Source: Bradyrhizobium sp. Y36 (GTDB lineage Bacteria; Pseudomonadota; Alphaproteobacteria; Rhizobiales; Xanthobacteraceae). From it: DNA of 64,000 nucleotides. The stretch lies in contig NZ_NWTI01000007.1 in the NCBI RefSeq assembly GCF_002531575.1, forward strand, positions 62,001 to 126,000, read 5' to 3'. The notes beneath the pieces are model-generated. The model was given only the letters and a program-made list of their open reading frames with translations, did no database searches and was not told the DNA's origin. The translations under genes and the position numbers were made by a program. How positions within the stretch are numbered: position 1 is the stretch's first letter; each line of letters begins with the position of its first letter. Positions 36,522 through 44,606 of this stretch are shown here, piece after piece.

Positions 36522-36964
36522 GCATGCCACACGGATTCGACCTGCAAGCACTCGACGCAGTCAACGCGTCCGCGGCGTTCAACCGTTCCGCAGGTTTCGA
36601 CATCGTCGCTGCCGGCAAAGGCGAGGCGACGATCCGCATGGCCTGGCGCGACGACCTCACGCAGTATTCCGGGTATCTGCACGCAGGCCTGATCGCGGCC
36701 CTGCTCGATACCGCCTGCGGCTTTGCCGCGGCGACGCTCGTCGGCGCGGTCACCGCGTCGCATTTCTCGATGAACTGCCTGAAGCCTGCTGTCGGTCGCT
36801 ATTTCGTCGCCAGAGGGACGACGCTCCGCGCCGGCCGCCGGCAGGTGTTCGCCCGCGCCGAGCTGCTTGCCGCCGATGCGCAGGATGATCTGACACTCGT
36901 CGCGACGGGCGAGACCGTGCTCGTTCCCACCGGCACGCCGCCGCACGAGACCGCCGGAAGCTGA
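36518..36964 (+). CDS. PaaI-like hotdog thioesterase (module gene 3)
   Basis: The 148-residue protein is a single hotdog of the PaaI/4HBT group: QYSGYLHAGLIAALLDTACGFAA is the characteristic helix, with the usual HAG-x-hydrophobic-D order. The C-terminal strand reads LVATGETVLVPT. It probably cleaves the CoA ester made or used by the crotonase. Its ATG overlaps the crotonase stop (ATGA), so production is coupled. Confidence 0.9.
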   Translation: MSMPHGFDLQALDAVNASAAFNRSAGFDIVAAGKGEATIRMAWRDDLTQYSGYLHAGLIAALLDTACGFAAATLVGAVTASHFSMNCLKPAVGRYFVARGTTLRAGRRQVFARAELLAADAQDDLTLVATGETVLVPTGTPPHETAGS

Positions 36965-36967
36965 GCC

Positions 36968-37804
36968 GTGGCTCTGACACTCGTCACTGGAGGCACGGGA
37001 CATCTGGGCGGGGACATCGTCGATCGCCTGGTCGGCGCCGGGCGGCGTGTCCGGGTGCTTGCACGCTCGCCCGGCGTTCGAGGCGACGTCGAATGGGCTG
37101 CGGGAGATCTCGCGACAAGCGCCGGTCTGCAGGACGCATTGCTTGGCGTCGACACCGTGATTCACGCGGCGACCTTCTCGCCCATCGCGCGGCGCGGAGG
37201 CGTCCGCCCGATCGACTTCTTCAAGTCACCTTCCGCCGTCGATGTCGAGGGTACGGAGCGACTGCTGTCGCTGAGCGGCGAGGCCGGCGTGCGGCACTTC
37301 CTGCACGTCTCGATCGTCGGTCTCGACGAGGCAACGCTGCCTTACGCCCGAAACAAGCTCGCCGGCGAACGTCTGGTCCGAGGCTCTGCCCTGCCCTGGT
37401 CGGTCGTTCGCGCGATGCCGTTCTACTATCTGCTCGACAGGCTGCTCGCCGGCCTCGGCTGGCTGCCAGCGTGGCCGATGCCGACGGCACGATTCAATCC
37501 CGTCGACACCTCCGACGTCGCCGATCACGTCGTGGCTTGCGCATTCGACGGCCAGCGCGGCGAGCGCGCTGAGATCGGCGGCCCCGAAGATCTCGACCTC
37601 GTCACTCTTGCCCGCCACTATCAGGAGGCGAGGAAGATGCACCGAAGGATATGTCCGATCGATGTTTCTGAGGCGAGGGCTCGCGGCATGGGCCTCATCG
37701 TCAGCTCCGGCGTGAGGGGGCGCCTGACCTGGGCGGATTGGTTGAAGCGCCGCTATCCGAGAGCGCAGCCCGGTGAGGCCGAGCGGATGCTATCCGGCCT
37801 GTGA
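36968..37804 (+). CDS. NAD(P)-binding atypical SDR protein (module gene 4)
   Basis: A Rossmann-fold protein of the atypical short-chain dehydrogenase / NmrA-like type, 278 residues. TLVTGGTGHLGGDIVDRLV is the nucleotide-binding motif and RVRVLARSPG follows. The catalytic YxxxK is replaced by a looser YARNK (LPYARNKLAGERLV). The start is GTG at 36968, three bases after the hotdog stop. It closes the TetR module; whether it is a reductase, epimerase or sensor is unclear. Confidence 0.85.
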   Translation: MALTLVTGGTGHLGGDIVDRLVGAGRRVRVLARSPGVRGDVEWAAGDLATSAGLQDALLGVDTVIHAATFSPIARRGGVRPIDFFKSPSAVDVEGTERLLSLSGEAGVRHFLHVSIVGLDEATLPYARNKLAGERLVRGSALPWSVVRAMPFYYLLDRLLAGLGWLPAWPMPTARFNPVDTSDVADHVVACAFDGQRGERAEIGGPEDLDLVTLARHYQEARKMHRRICPIDVSEARARGMGLIVSSGVRGRLTWADWLKRRYPRAQPGEAERMLSGL

Positions 37805-37981
37805 GGCGTAAGGCCGCAGCGACGCCTCAAATCCGTGCTGCGCACGGAGAGCACTCACGTTTTCGCTCACGTTAGAGCTTATCTAAAGCGATCGGGGCTC
37901 GTACCGGATTGACTTCATCATCCCCTTTGCTTCCTTCGGACTCGCTTCGCGGCTCGCGTAGCGCGCACGACAGAGGAGGAG

Positions 37982-38266
37982 ATGTTCGTGAAGGTCATTC
38001 GTGTTGTTGCCATTGCACTGACGGTCGGGATCGGCATGGGGTCGGCGGCCATGGCCGACGGTTTCAAGGACTGCACCAAGCTCGACAAGGCGTCGTGGAA
38101 GCCGGCGAGTGAAGCCGAAGCCAAGGCCAAGGCACTGGGTTACGAGGTGCGGCGCTCCAAGATCGAAGGTTCGTGCTACGAGGTTTACGGCGTCAAGGAA
38201 GGCAAGCTCTACGAGCTGTTCTACAGCCCCGAAGATCTCAGCCTGAAACACACGATCGCCAAGTAA
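37982..38266 (+). CDS. PepSY-domain periplasmic protein
   Basis: The 94-residue protein has a signal peptide (VIRVVAIALTVGIGMGSAAMA) and a single PepSY_2-type domain: EAEAKAKALGYEVRRSKIEGSCYEVYGVKEGKLYELFYSPE. Two cysteines (CTK and SCYE) might form a disulphide. It lies 74 bases before a cytochrome b561 gene. PepSY proteins paired with cytochrome b561 are common in proteobacteria and may serve a periplasmic redox role; this is inference. Confidence 0.88.
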   Translation: MFVKVIRVVAIALTVGIGMGSAAMADGFKDCTKLDKASWKPASEAEAKAKALGYEVRRSKIEGSCYEVYGVKEGKLYELFYSPEDLSLKHTIAK

Positions 38267-38340
38267 GGCCGGAGCGGACGGCGCGAGCTGATCTGCGCGA
38301 GGCAGGGCTTGAGGATGGTCTTTGCTTGACTGAAGACGCA

Positions 38341-38919
38341 ATGCCAGAAGCGCGCGGGGTGTCCGACAGGACCCCCGCGGACCGAACGGCTTCGCGGACG
38401 GTCGCAGTCTGGGATCTCCCGCTGCGCCTCTGGCACTGGCTTCTCGCGGCGTGCGTTCTGGCGGCGTGGTTCACGCCGACGGTCTATGACCGGTTTCACC
38501 GCATCGTCGGCTATGCGGTGCTCGGGCTTCTCGCCTTCCGTCTCGTCTGGGGCTTTTGGGGAAGCCGTTATTCGCGCTTTCGCATGATCCGGGTCAGGCT
38601 TCGCGCGGCCCCTGGCTATCTCTGGAATCTGCGCCGCGGCATCACCGGCCGCTATATCGGACTCAACCCTGCCGGCACGTTGATGCTGGTGGCGCTGCTG
38701 GCCTCGCTCACCGTCTCGGCGATAACCGGTGCGATGTCGGTCACCGTCACCTTCTTCGGCCTGTGGTGGGTCGAGGACACCCACCACTATTCATCGGATG
38801 CGGTCATCGTCCTGGTCGTGCTGCATGTATTGGGTGTGGTGGTGATGGCCCTTCTCCAACGCGAGAACCTGATCCGCGCGATGATCACCGGCCGCAAGCG
38901 CATCCGCGGTCGTTCCTAA
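38341..38919 (+). CDS. Cytochrome b561 family protein
   Basis: A 192-residue dihaem membrane cytochrome with four helices. Candidate haem ligands are His in LPLRLWHWLLAA, His in DRFHRIVGYAVLG, His in WVEDTHHYSSD and His in VVLHVLGVVVM. The N-terminal 20 residues are polar. The ATG at 38341 is the first sensible start; the longer frame reads out of the PepSY gene. It passes electrons between the quinone pool or periplasmic donors, with the PepSY protein as likely partner. Confidence 0.88.
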   Translation: MPEARGVSDRTPADRTASRTVAVWDLPLRLWHWLLAACVLAAWFTPTVYDRFHRIVGYAVLGLLAFRLVWGFWGSRYSRFRMIRVRLRAAPGYLWNLRRGITGRYIGLNPAGTLMLVALLASLTVSAITGAMSVTVTFFGLWWVEDTHHYSSDAVIVLVVLHVLGVVVMALLQRENLIRAMITGRKRIRGRS

Positions 38920-38920
38920 A

Positions 38921-38965
38921 GCATGATCCGGAAAAGTGCGAAGCGGTTTTCCGGAAAGATCATGC
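38921..38965. repeat. Palindromic repeat downstream of cytochrome b561
   Basis: GCATGATCCGGAAAA pairs with TTTTCCGG...GATCATGC. From memory this sequence type is very frequent in Bradyrhizobium intergenic DNA. With the element at 39007 it fills the convergent junction with the LON-domain gene. Confidence 0.85.
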
Positions 38966-39006
38966 GCGAACAAATACGGTTTGACGCGACTCTGTTTCTG
39001 CTCGCG

Positions 39007-39030
39007 ATGGCCGGGACAAGCCCGGCCATG
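39007..39030. repeat. Short palindromic repeat
   Basis: ATGGCCGGG and CCCGGCCAT flank ACAAG-like bases. It is the second palindrome in the same convergent junction and resembles 23841-23870. Confidence 0.8.
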
Positions 39031-39055
39031 ACGGAGGTATTGTCCCCTACGTCAG

Positions 39056-39733
39056 CTACTGTAGCGGCGGATCGCCGCTCGTCCGCTTCTTGGCGAGATC
39101 CATCTCGGTGACCGCGATCAAAATCTCGGCGCGAGTCTTCAGGTCGGGCGCTTCCAGCATGGCCTGCTTCTCGGCAGGGCCGTAGGGCGACATCATCGCC
39201 AGCGCGTTGACGAGCGCTTCGTTGGGGGCGCTTTCGACGCCTTCCCAGTCGACCTTGAGATTATTGGCCTTCAGGAAGTCCGCCAGCACGGCCAGCAGCG
39301 CCTCGCGGTCGACCTCGTCCTCGCCCATGCGCGCGGTGAAATCATTGGCGAAGGCGAAGAAATCCACCTTGCACTGCCGGTAGGCGGTGAGCACCTCGAG
39401 CTCCTCGATAACCTTGAAGCGCGCGACGCCGGTGAGCTCGAGGATGTAGCGGCCGTCGCCGGATTCGGCGAGCTGGGTGATGCGGCCGACGCAACCGACG
39501 CGAAACAGCGTCGGTTTGTCGGAATCCTTCGGCGAGTGCGCGACGTCGGGCTGGATCATGCCGATTAGGCGATGGCCGTCGCGAAAGGAATCGTCGACCA
39601 TCGCAAGGTAGCGCGGCTCGAAGATGTTCAGCGGCATCTGGCCGCGGGGCAGCAGCAGCGCGCCCGGCAGCGGAAACACCGGAATGATCTCCGGGAGGTC
39701 GGCGGGCCCGCGATATTCGATGTTGATCGGCAT
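39056..39733 (-). CDS. LON peptidase substrate-binding-domain protein
   Basis: The 225-residue protein has only the N-terminal LON domain of Lon protease (IPVFPLPGALLLPRGQMPLNIFEPRYLAMVDD) and no AAA+ or protease part. It is a stand-alone family in proteobacteria with unknown function, perhaps in protein quality control. It lies 33 bases after a CnoX-type thioredoxin gene on the same strand, a pairing seen in many alphaproteobacteria. Confidence 0.92.
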   Translation of the reverse strand: MPINIEYRGPADLPEIIPVFPLPGALLLPRGQMPLNIFEPRYLAMVDDSFRDGHRLIGMIQPDVAHSPKDSDKPTLFRVGCVGRITQLAESGDGRYILELTGVARFKVIEELEVLTAYRQCKVDFFAFANDFTARMGEDEVDREALLAVLADFLKANNLKVDWEGVESAPNEALVNALAMMSPYGPAEKQAMLEAPDLKTRAEILIAVTEMDLAKKRTSGDPPLQ

Positions 39734-39766
39734 CTGCCCCGGTCCCCCTGGCCTTGCCAGTTCGCT

Positions 39767-40690
39767 CTACGAAAACAGGATCGTCGACAAACGCTTGCGT
39801 CCCTCGACGGTTGCATCATCCGCGCCGCCCCAGGCCTCGAAGAACTGCACCAGCTGCTTGCGGGCGCCGTCATCGTTCCATTTGCGGTCACGTTTGACGA
39901 TCTCGAGCAGTTGCGCGGTGGCAGCAGTGCGGTCGCCTTGCGCGTTGAGCGCGGTCGCCAGGTCGAATCGGGCCTGATGATCGAGTGGGTTTGCGGCGAC
40001 TTTCTGTTCCAGCTCCGCGACCGGTCCGAGCGATTGGGCCTGCTCGGCGAGATCGATCGCGGTCTGCACCGCCTTCACCGCGGGATCGTTGCGCTTGGAT
40101 TCCGGCACCATGGCCAGCGTCTGCTTGGCCTGCTCCATCGCGCCGGAGACGGCGTAGCATTTTGCGAGCCCGGCCAGAGCGGCGATGTTGGTCGAATCGT
40201 GCTGAAGCACCTCCGCATAAATCTGCGCCGCGGCTGCGGCGTCGCCCTCGGCCAGCACGGCCTCGGCCTCTTGCAGGATTTCAGCGATATTCGGTTCACC
40301 CGGCGCGGTCACGCCCTTGGTCAGCTTTTCGATGAAGGCGTTGAGCTGGCTCTCGGGCACCGCGCCCATGAAGCCGTCCGCCGGCTGGCCGTTGACGAAG
40401 GCGATCACGGCCGGGATCGACTGGATACCCATCTGGCCCGGGATCGCCGGGTGCTGGTCGATGTTCATCTTGACCAGCTTGACCTTGCCCTTGGCGGCCC
40501 TGACCGCCTTTTCCAGCACGGGGGTGAGCTGCTTGCAGGGGCCGCACCACTCCGCCCAGAAGTCGATCAGCACCGGCTGGCGCTTCGATTCCTCGATGAC
40601 GTCCTTCACGAAGGTCTGGGTGGTGGTGTCCTTGATCAGATCGGCCGCAGCCGGGTTTGCGGCTCCGTTACCCTGGTCGATGATCGTCAC
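39767..40690 (-). CDS. cnoX: CnoX-type thioredoxin fold / TPR co-chaperone
   Basis: An N-terminal thioredoxin domain has the active WCGPC at residues 48-52. A C-terminal TPR-like helical region (about 135-307) follows. This is the layout of the YbbN/CnoX family, which hold unfolded proteins and deliver them to GroEL or DnaK. Unlike E. coli CnoX, which has SXXC, this one has both cysteines and should be redox-active, as reported for alphaproteobacterial members. It is paired with the LON-domain gene. The symbol is assigned by family and neighbourhood. Confidence 0.87.
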   Translation of the reverse strand: MTIIDQGNGAANPAAADLIKDTTTQTFVKDVIEESKRQPVLIDFWAEWCGPCKQLTPVLEKAVRAAKGKVKLVKMNIDQHPAIPGQMGIQSIPAVIAFVNGQPADGFMGAVPESQLNAFIEKLTKGVTAPGEPNIAEILQEAEAVLAEGDAAAAAQIYAEVLQHDSTNIAALAGLAKCYAVSGAMEQAKQTLAMVPESKRNDPAVKAVQTAIDLAEQAQSLGPVAELEQKVAANPLDHQARFDLATALNAQGDRTAATAQLLEIVKRDRKWNDDGARKQLVQFFEAWGGADDATVEGRKRLSTILFS

Positions 40691-40965
40691 GGCATCCCCT
40701 CGTCTGATGTCTGGAATGGCGGGTCTTTAGCACGTCGCCGCTCCCTATGCTTCGCTGTCGGCTCCTAGATTGGGCCGAATGGGCCGAATTTCAATCCATC
40801 GGGACCGATTCGGGGGGGCCGGGGCGATTCCGGGCGATTTGGTCGCATTCCGGCTCCATATTGGGCCCCGGATTGCGCATCTATGCCGCCGGTAGCTGTT
40901 GCATTCCCCCTCCGCTTTTGGCATACGACAGCCGTTGCCGGCGCGTCACGCGACCGACACAGGAT
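40691..40965. other. Spacer upstream of tRNA-Gly
   Basis: No gene is seen in these 275 bases. It holds the promoter of the minus-strand cnoX gene and of the tRNA. I could not assign boxes with confidence. Confidence 0.4.
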
Positions 40966-41040
<75 letters not shown>

Positions 41041-41116
41041 ATTTTTCCCAGAGCATCCAGCCTGACCGGACGGAACCGTGGTTCGCCACGCCGCTGGCGG
41101 CTGTATTGGGTTCGAA

Positions 41117-42103
41117 ATGACAATATTGGTCACGGGCAGCGCCGGTCACCTCGGAGAAGCCATTCTCCGGACGCTCCAGGCACGCAATGTGCCTGCGCGT
41201 GGGCTCGATCTGAAACCCTCGCCCTTCACTCACGCTGTCGGCTCGATCGTCGATCCCGGCTTCGTGCGGCGCCAGATGGACGGAGTGACGGCGGTGATCC
41301 ACACCGCAACGCTGCACAAGCCGCATGTGGCGACCCATAGCAAGCAGGACTTCGTCGATACCAACGTGTCAGGCACGCTCGATTTGCTCGAGGCGGCTGC
41401 GGCGGCCGGTGTCCGCAGCTTCGTTTTCACCAGCACCACCAGCGCGTTCGGCTCGCAGCTCCGTGCCGGAGCCGGTCAGGCGGCCGTGTGGGTCACCGAG
41501 GACCTGCCTCCGGTGCCGAAGAACATCTACGGCACCACCAAGCTGATGGCGGAAACTCTCTGCGAGCTGTTCTTCCGCGAGCGTTCCCTGCCGGTCGTGG
41601 TGTTGCGGACCTCGCGCTTCTTTCCCGAGGACGACGATGATCCGGCGATGCGGTCGGCTTATCCGCTCGAGAACGCGCAGGCCAACGAGCTGCTCTATCG
41701 CCGGCTGGACATCGCGGACGCGGTCAGCGCCCATCTGCTCGCCGTCGAGCGCGCGCCGAAGATCGGCTTCGCTCGCTACATCATCTCGGCCACCAGCCCG
41801 TTCGAGCCGCGTCACCTCTCGGCGCTTGCGCGCGATGCGGCCGGTGTCGTGCGCGAGCTCTATCCGGAGTGCGCAGAGCTCTATGCGGCGCGCGGCTGGA
41901 AACTCTTCTCCGAGATCGACCGCGTCTACGTCAACGAGCGCGCGCGGCGTGAGCTTGGCTGGCGACCCGAATTCGACTTCGCGCATGTGCTGAACTGCCT
42001 TCGCGAGGGTCGCGATCATCGCAGCACGCTGGCGCGCGTGGTTGGCTCGAAAGGCTATCATGATGTGGTATTTGACGACGGGCCTTACCCCGTCGCCCCG
42101 TGA
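41117..42103 (+). CDS. NAD-dependent epimerase/dehydratase family protein
   Basis: An extended SDR protein of 328 residues. The start MTILVTGSAGHLGEAI gives the nucleotide-binding GxxGxxG, TSTTSAFG holds the catalytic Ser/Thr, and NIYGTTKLMAE is the YxxxK motif. The ATG at 41117 is chosen; the longer GTG frame reads through the tRNA 3' flank. The substrate, probably a nucleotide sugar or similar, is unknown. It is not clustered with sugar genes. Confidence 0.9.
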   Translation: MTILVTGSAGHLGEAILRTLQARNVPARGLDLKPSPFTHAVGSIVDPGFVRRQMDGVTAVIHTATLHKPHVATHSKQDFVDTNVSGTLDLLEAAAAAGVRSFVFTSTTSAFGSQLRAGAGQAAVWVTEDLPPVPKNIYGTTKLMAETLCELFFRERSLPVVVLRTSRFFPEDDDDPAMRSAYPLENAQANELLYRRLDIADAVSAHLLAVERAPKIGFARYIISATSPFEPRHLSALARDAAGVVRELYPECAELYAARGWKLFSEIDRVYVNERARRELGWRPEFDFAHVLNCLREGRDHRSTLARVVGSKGYHDVVFDDGPYPVAP

Positions 42104-42486
42104 GCGCCACGTTCGTCATTTTGCGCGATGCATCAAATGCCTGTCCGGCGTCACCGCGCGCGACCAGGCCTGAACCGTTCTACTGTGCATGGGGTTGTTT
42201 TCGCGTTTTTTGTTTTGGCCCGTCTCTCGTCCTGTTGCGAAAGCGAGCCGCCCGCCAGTCCGATTCCGCGTTGCAGCGAGGAGGACGTCGGCGCGGTGTT
42301 CGTGCTCATTGACACTCCGTCTCAATTTTTAATGAGCGCAACCGCAGCACACGCCACGCCCTTCTCAGCGCTCGCAGATGTGCTAGCCTTTTGATGTCTG
42401 CCCCTCGGCAGATCCCAAACTTCGCCTCTCGACTAGCAAAACAAAATAAATCGCAGCCCGGACGGCTGCCTTAGGGGAGTGACGCG
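42104..42486. other. Spacer with dispersed repeat, upstream of the PQQ-type dehydrogenase
   Basis: No convincing gene is present in 383 bases. A short open frame at 42128 is an artefact that translates the 27-base repeat at 42179-42205. From about 42310 the sequence is more AT-rich and probably carries the promoter of the downstream gene. A good ribosome site, GGGGAGTG, ends the spacer. Confidence 0.6.
42179..42205. repeat. 27-base dispersed repeat, copy B
   Basis: Identical to 1964-1990 near parS. Here the sequence continues into a T-rich stretch (TTTTTTGTTTTGG) instead of the GAAAAC arm of copy A. Confidence 0.75.
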
Positions 42487-43755
42487 ATGACATCGATGTT
42501 CCATCGATCCGTGTTGGCGCTTGCGGCCGTGGCCCTTCTTGCGGGAACCAGCATTGGCAATGCGCAGGACAAGAGCAAACCGCTGAAGAAATACGAATCC
42601 GGCACCAAGGAGTTCTGGACCCATCCGCCGGATGACTGGTTCCTGGGCGACGAGACCGAGGCGCAGAAGGGTCTCGCGCCGCCGTCGGGTCCGCCAACCG
42701 GCGCCTCCGATGCCGAGCTCGCCAACATCATCAAGAAGGTCAAGCTGCCGCCGGGCTTCAAGATGGAGGTCTATGCCTCCGGCGTGCTGGCCGCACGACA
42801 GATGGCCTGGGGTGACAAGGGCACGCTGTTCGTCGGCTCGTTCGGCCTCGGCAACGTCTATGCCATCAAGGACAATGGCGGGAAGAAGGAGGTCAAGACC
42901 ATCCTGAAGGGGCTGAACATGCCCACCGGTCTGGCCTTCAGGGACGGCGCTCTCTACGTCATCGCCGTCGACAAGCTGATCCGCTACGACAATGCGGAGG
43001 CCAATCTCGACAAGCTCGGCGACGGCAAGGTCGTCTATGACGACATGCCGTCCTATGCCGCGCATGGCTGGAAATACATCGCTGTCGACAAAGACGGCTG
43101 GTTCTACATTCCGTTCGGACCACCCTTCAACATCGGCATCCCTCCGACCAGCGTCTCGCAGATCCGCCGCGTCGATCCCAAGACCGGCAACGCCGAAATC
43201 TATGCGCTCGGCGTTCGCAACTCGGTCGGCGGCGACGTCGATCCGCGCACCGGCAAATACTGGTTCACCGAGAATGCGCGCGACTGGATCAGCGATGATC
43301 TGCCCAGCGACAAGCTGAACATGATCAACAAGATCGGCGAGCATTTCGGCTATCCCTACTGCCACCAGGGCAATCTGCCCGACGACAAGTTCGCGATGGG
43401 CCACAAGTGCTCCGAGTTCACGCCGCCCGTGCTGAATCTCGGTGCTCACGTCGCTCCGCTCGGCATGAAGTTCTATACCGGCGACCAGTTCCCCGCCGAG
43501 TACAAGAACAACATCCTGATCGCCGAGCACGGCTCCTGGAATCGCCACAAGTACCAGGGCGGCCGCATCATGCGCGTGATCGTCGGGCCCGACGGCAAGA
43601 ACGCCAAGCAGGAGGTGTTCGCCTCCGGCTGGATCGAGGGCGACCAGGGCTATCTCGGCCGTCCCGACGACATCATCCTCGCCAAGGATGGTTCGATCCT
43701 CGTTGCCGACGACTGGGCCGGCGCGATCTATCGCATCAGCTACAGCAAGAAGTAG
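42487..43755 (+). CDS. PQQ-dependent sugar (sorbosone-type) dehydrogenase, periplasmic
   Basis: A signal peptide (ALAAVALLAGTSIGNAQ) leads to a six-bladed propeller of the GSDH/sorbosone-dehydrogenase family, 422 residues in all. Recognisable parts are LPPGFKMEVYASGV, NMPTGLAFRDG, ALGVRNSVGGDVDPRTGKYWFTEN, and the C-terminal LIAEHGSWNRHKYQGGRI and LGRPDDIILAKDGSILVADDWAGAIYRI. PQQ is the expected cofactor, but the substrate is unknown. A terminator-like hairpin follows. The next gene encodes a dihaem cytochrome c that could accept its electrons. Confidence 0.88.
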   Translation: MTSMFHRSVLALAAVALLAGTSIGNAQDKSKPLKKYESGTKEFWTHPPDDWFLGDETEAQKGLAPPSGPPTGASDAELANIIKKVKLPPGFKMEVYASGVLAARQMAWGDKGTLFVGSFGLGNVYAIKDNGGKKEVKTILKGLNMPTGLAFRDGALYVIAVDKLIRYDNAEANLDKLGDGKVVYDDMPSYAAHGWKYIAVDKDGWFYIPFGPPFNIGIPPTSVSQIRRVDPKTGNAEIYALGVRNSVGGDVDPRTGKYWFTENARDWISDDLPSDKLNMINKIGEHFGYPYCHQGNLPDDKFAMGHKCSEFTPPVLNLGAHVAPLGMKFYTGDQFPAEYKNNILIAEHGSWNRHKYQGGRIMRVIVGPDGKNAKQEVFASGWIEGDQGYLGRPDDIILAKDGSILVADDWAGAIYRISYSKK

Positions 43756-43773
43756 CGCGGGCACGCAAAAGGG

Positions 43774-43809
43774 GGCTGCGACCGGGTAACGGCCGCAGCC
43801 TCTTTGTTT
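43774..43809 (+). terminator. Terminator after the PQQ-type dehydrogenase
   Basis: GGCTGCGACC pairs with GGCCGCAGCC around a seven-base loop, with one mismatch, and is followed by TCTTTGTTT. It lies about 18 bases after the stop codon. Confidence 0.75.
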
Positions 43810-43839
43810 GACGCTGCGAGCCCGCCGCGGAACAGGTTC

Positions 43840-43924
43840 GTCATGCCCGGACTTGATCCGGGCATCCATCATACGAGAACCTTCTGCAACAGGGATGGAT
43901 TGCCGGGTCAAGCCCGGCAATGAC
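43840..43924. repeat. Palindromic repeat between dehydrogenase and cytochrome c
   Basis: GTCATGCCCGG and GCCCGGCAATGAC form the ends, with CCGGGCATCCAT and ATGGATTGCCGGG inside. It lies just upstream of the cytochrome c ATG. Confidence 0.75.
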
Positions 43925-43941
43925 AGCTGGAGAAGTCAGTC

Positions 43942-44520
43942 ATGCGGGCCGTTGGGTTCGGAATTCTATATGCGACGCTACTGTTCATTCCGGCTCAGGC
44001 CGCCGACAACGCCGCGATCAAGGAGAAGGCCTCGGTCTGCTCCGGCTGTCACGGCGAGAACGGCATCTCGCAAACCGAGAACATCCCTTCGCTCGCCGGG
44101 CAACCTGATCAATTCATCCAGTGGCAGCTCGTGTTCTTCCGCGCCGGCTCGCGCAAGAACGATCAGATGAAGCCGATCGCGGAAGAAATCACCAACGAGG
44201 AGATCCGCAGCTTCGGCGCCTATTTCTCGCAAATGACACCGCCGAAGGGAGCGGAAGATACGGATCCGGACCTGTCGAAAAAGGGCGCGCAGGTTGCCGC
44301 CGGCCGCCGCTGTGCTGCATGCCACACGGACAGCTTCGCCGGCACCAAGGGCGTCGCGCGGCTCGCGGGCCAGCGCGAGGAATATCTGGTCAAGGCGCTG
44401 CACGATTACAAAGCGGGCCAGCGCGTCGGTGGCGGCGTCGCCGCGATGGCCGATGTCGCCTATCACATGAGCGATGAGGAAATCACCTCGGTCTCGCACT
44501 ATCTGGCGTATTTCAAGTAG
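43942..44520 (+). CDS. Periplasmic dihaem cytochrome c (c4-type)
   Basis: A signal peptide (GFGILYATLLFIPAQA) and two CXXCH haem sites, CSGCH at 33-37 and CAACH at 124-128, show a two-domain cytochrome c of 192 residues. Distal Met ligands are likely in QMKPIA and YHMSDEE. GGAG precedes the ATG. Its position after the PQQ-type dehydrogenase suggests it carries electrons from that enzyme to an oxidase, although a terminator and a repeat separate the two. Confidence 0.9.
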   Translation: MRAVGFGILYATLLFIPAQAADNAAIKEKASVCSGCHGENGISQTENIPSLAGQPDQFIQWQLVFFRAGSRKNDQMKPIAEEITNEEIRSFGAYFSQMTPPKGAEDTDPDLSKKGAQVAAGRRCAACHTDSFAGTKGVARLAGQREEYLVKALHDYKAGQRVGGGVAAMADVAYHMSDEEITSVSHYLAYFK

Positions 44521-44549
44521 TGTGCGGCTATTGCTGCAAACACTGCTGT

Positions 44550-44583
44550 CGTCCCGGGCTCGCGCTGCGCGCGCCCCGGGACG
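44550..44583. repeat. Palindromic repeat at the cytochrome c/panE-like convergent junction
   Basis: CGTCCCGGG and CCCGGGACG enclose CTCGCGCTGCGCGCGC. It sits between two facing stop codons. Confidence 0.8.
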
Positions 44584-44606
44584 ATAGCGGAGTGTGTGGT
44601 TGCGAC

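Noticed and set aside
42128..42394. Short open frame upstream of the PQQ-type dehydrogenase
   Set aside because: It includes the 27-base dispersed repeat as coding sequence, lacks a ribosome site and has no recognisable domain.
43390..43811. Overlapping frame at the end of the PQQ-type dehydrogenase
   Set aside because: It is a +1 shadow of the dehydrogenase frame, Arg-rich and with no domain, and it runs through the terminator.
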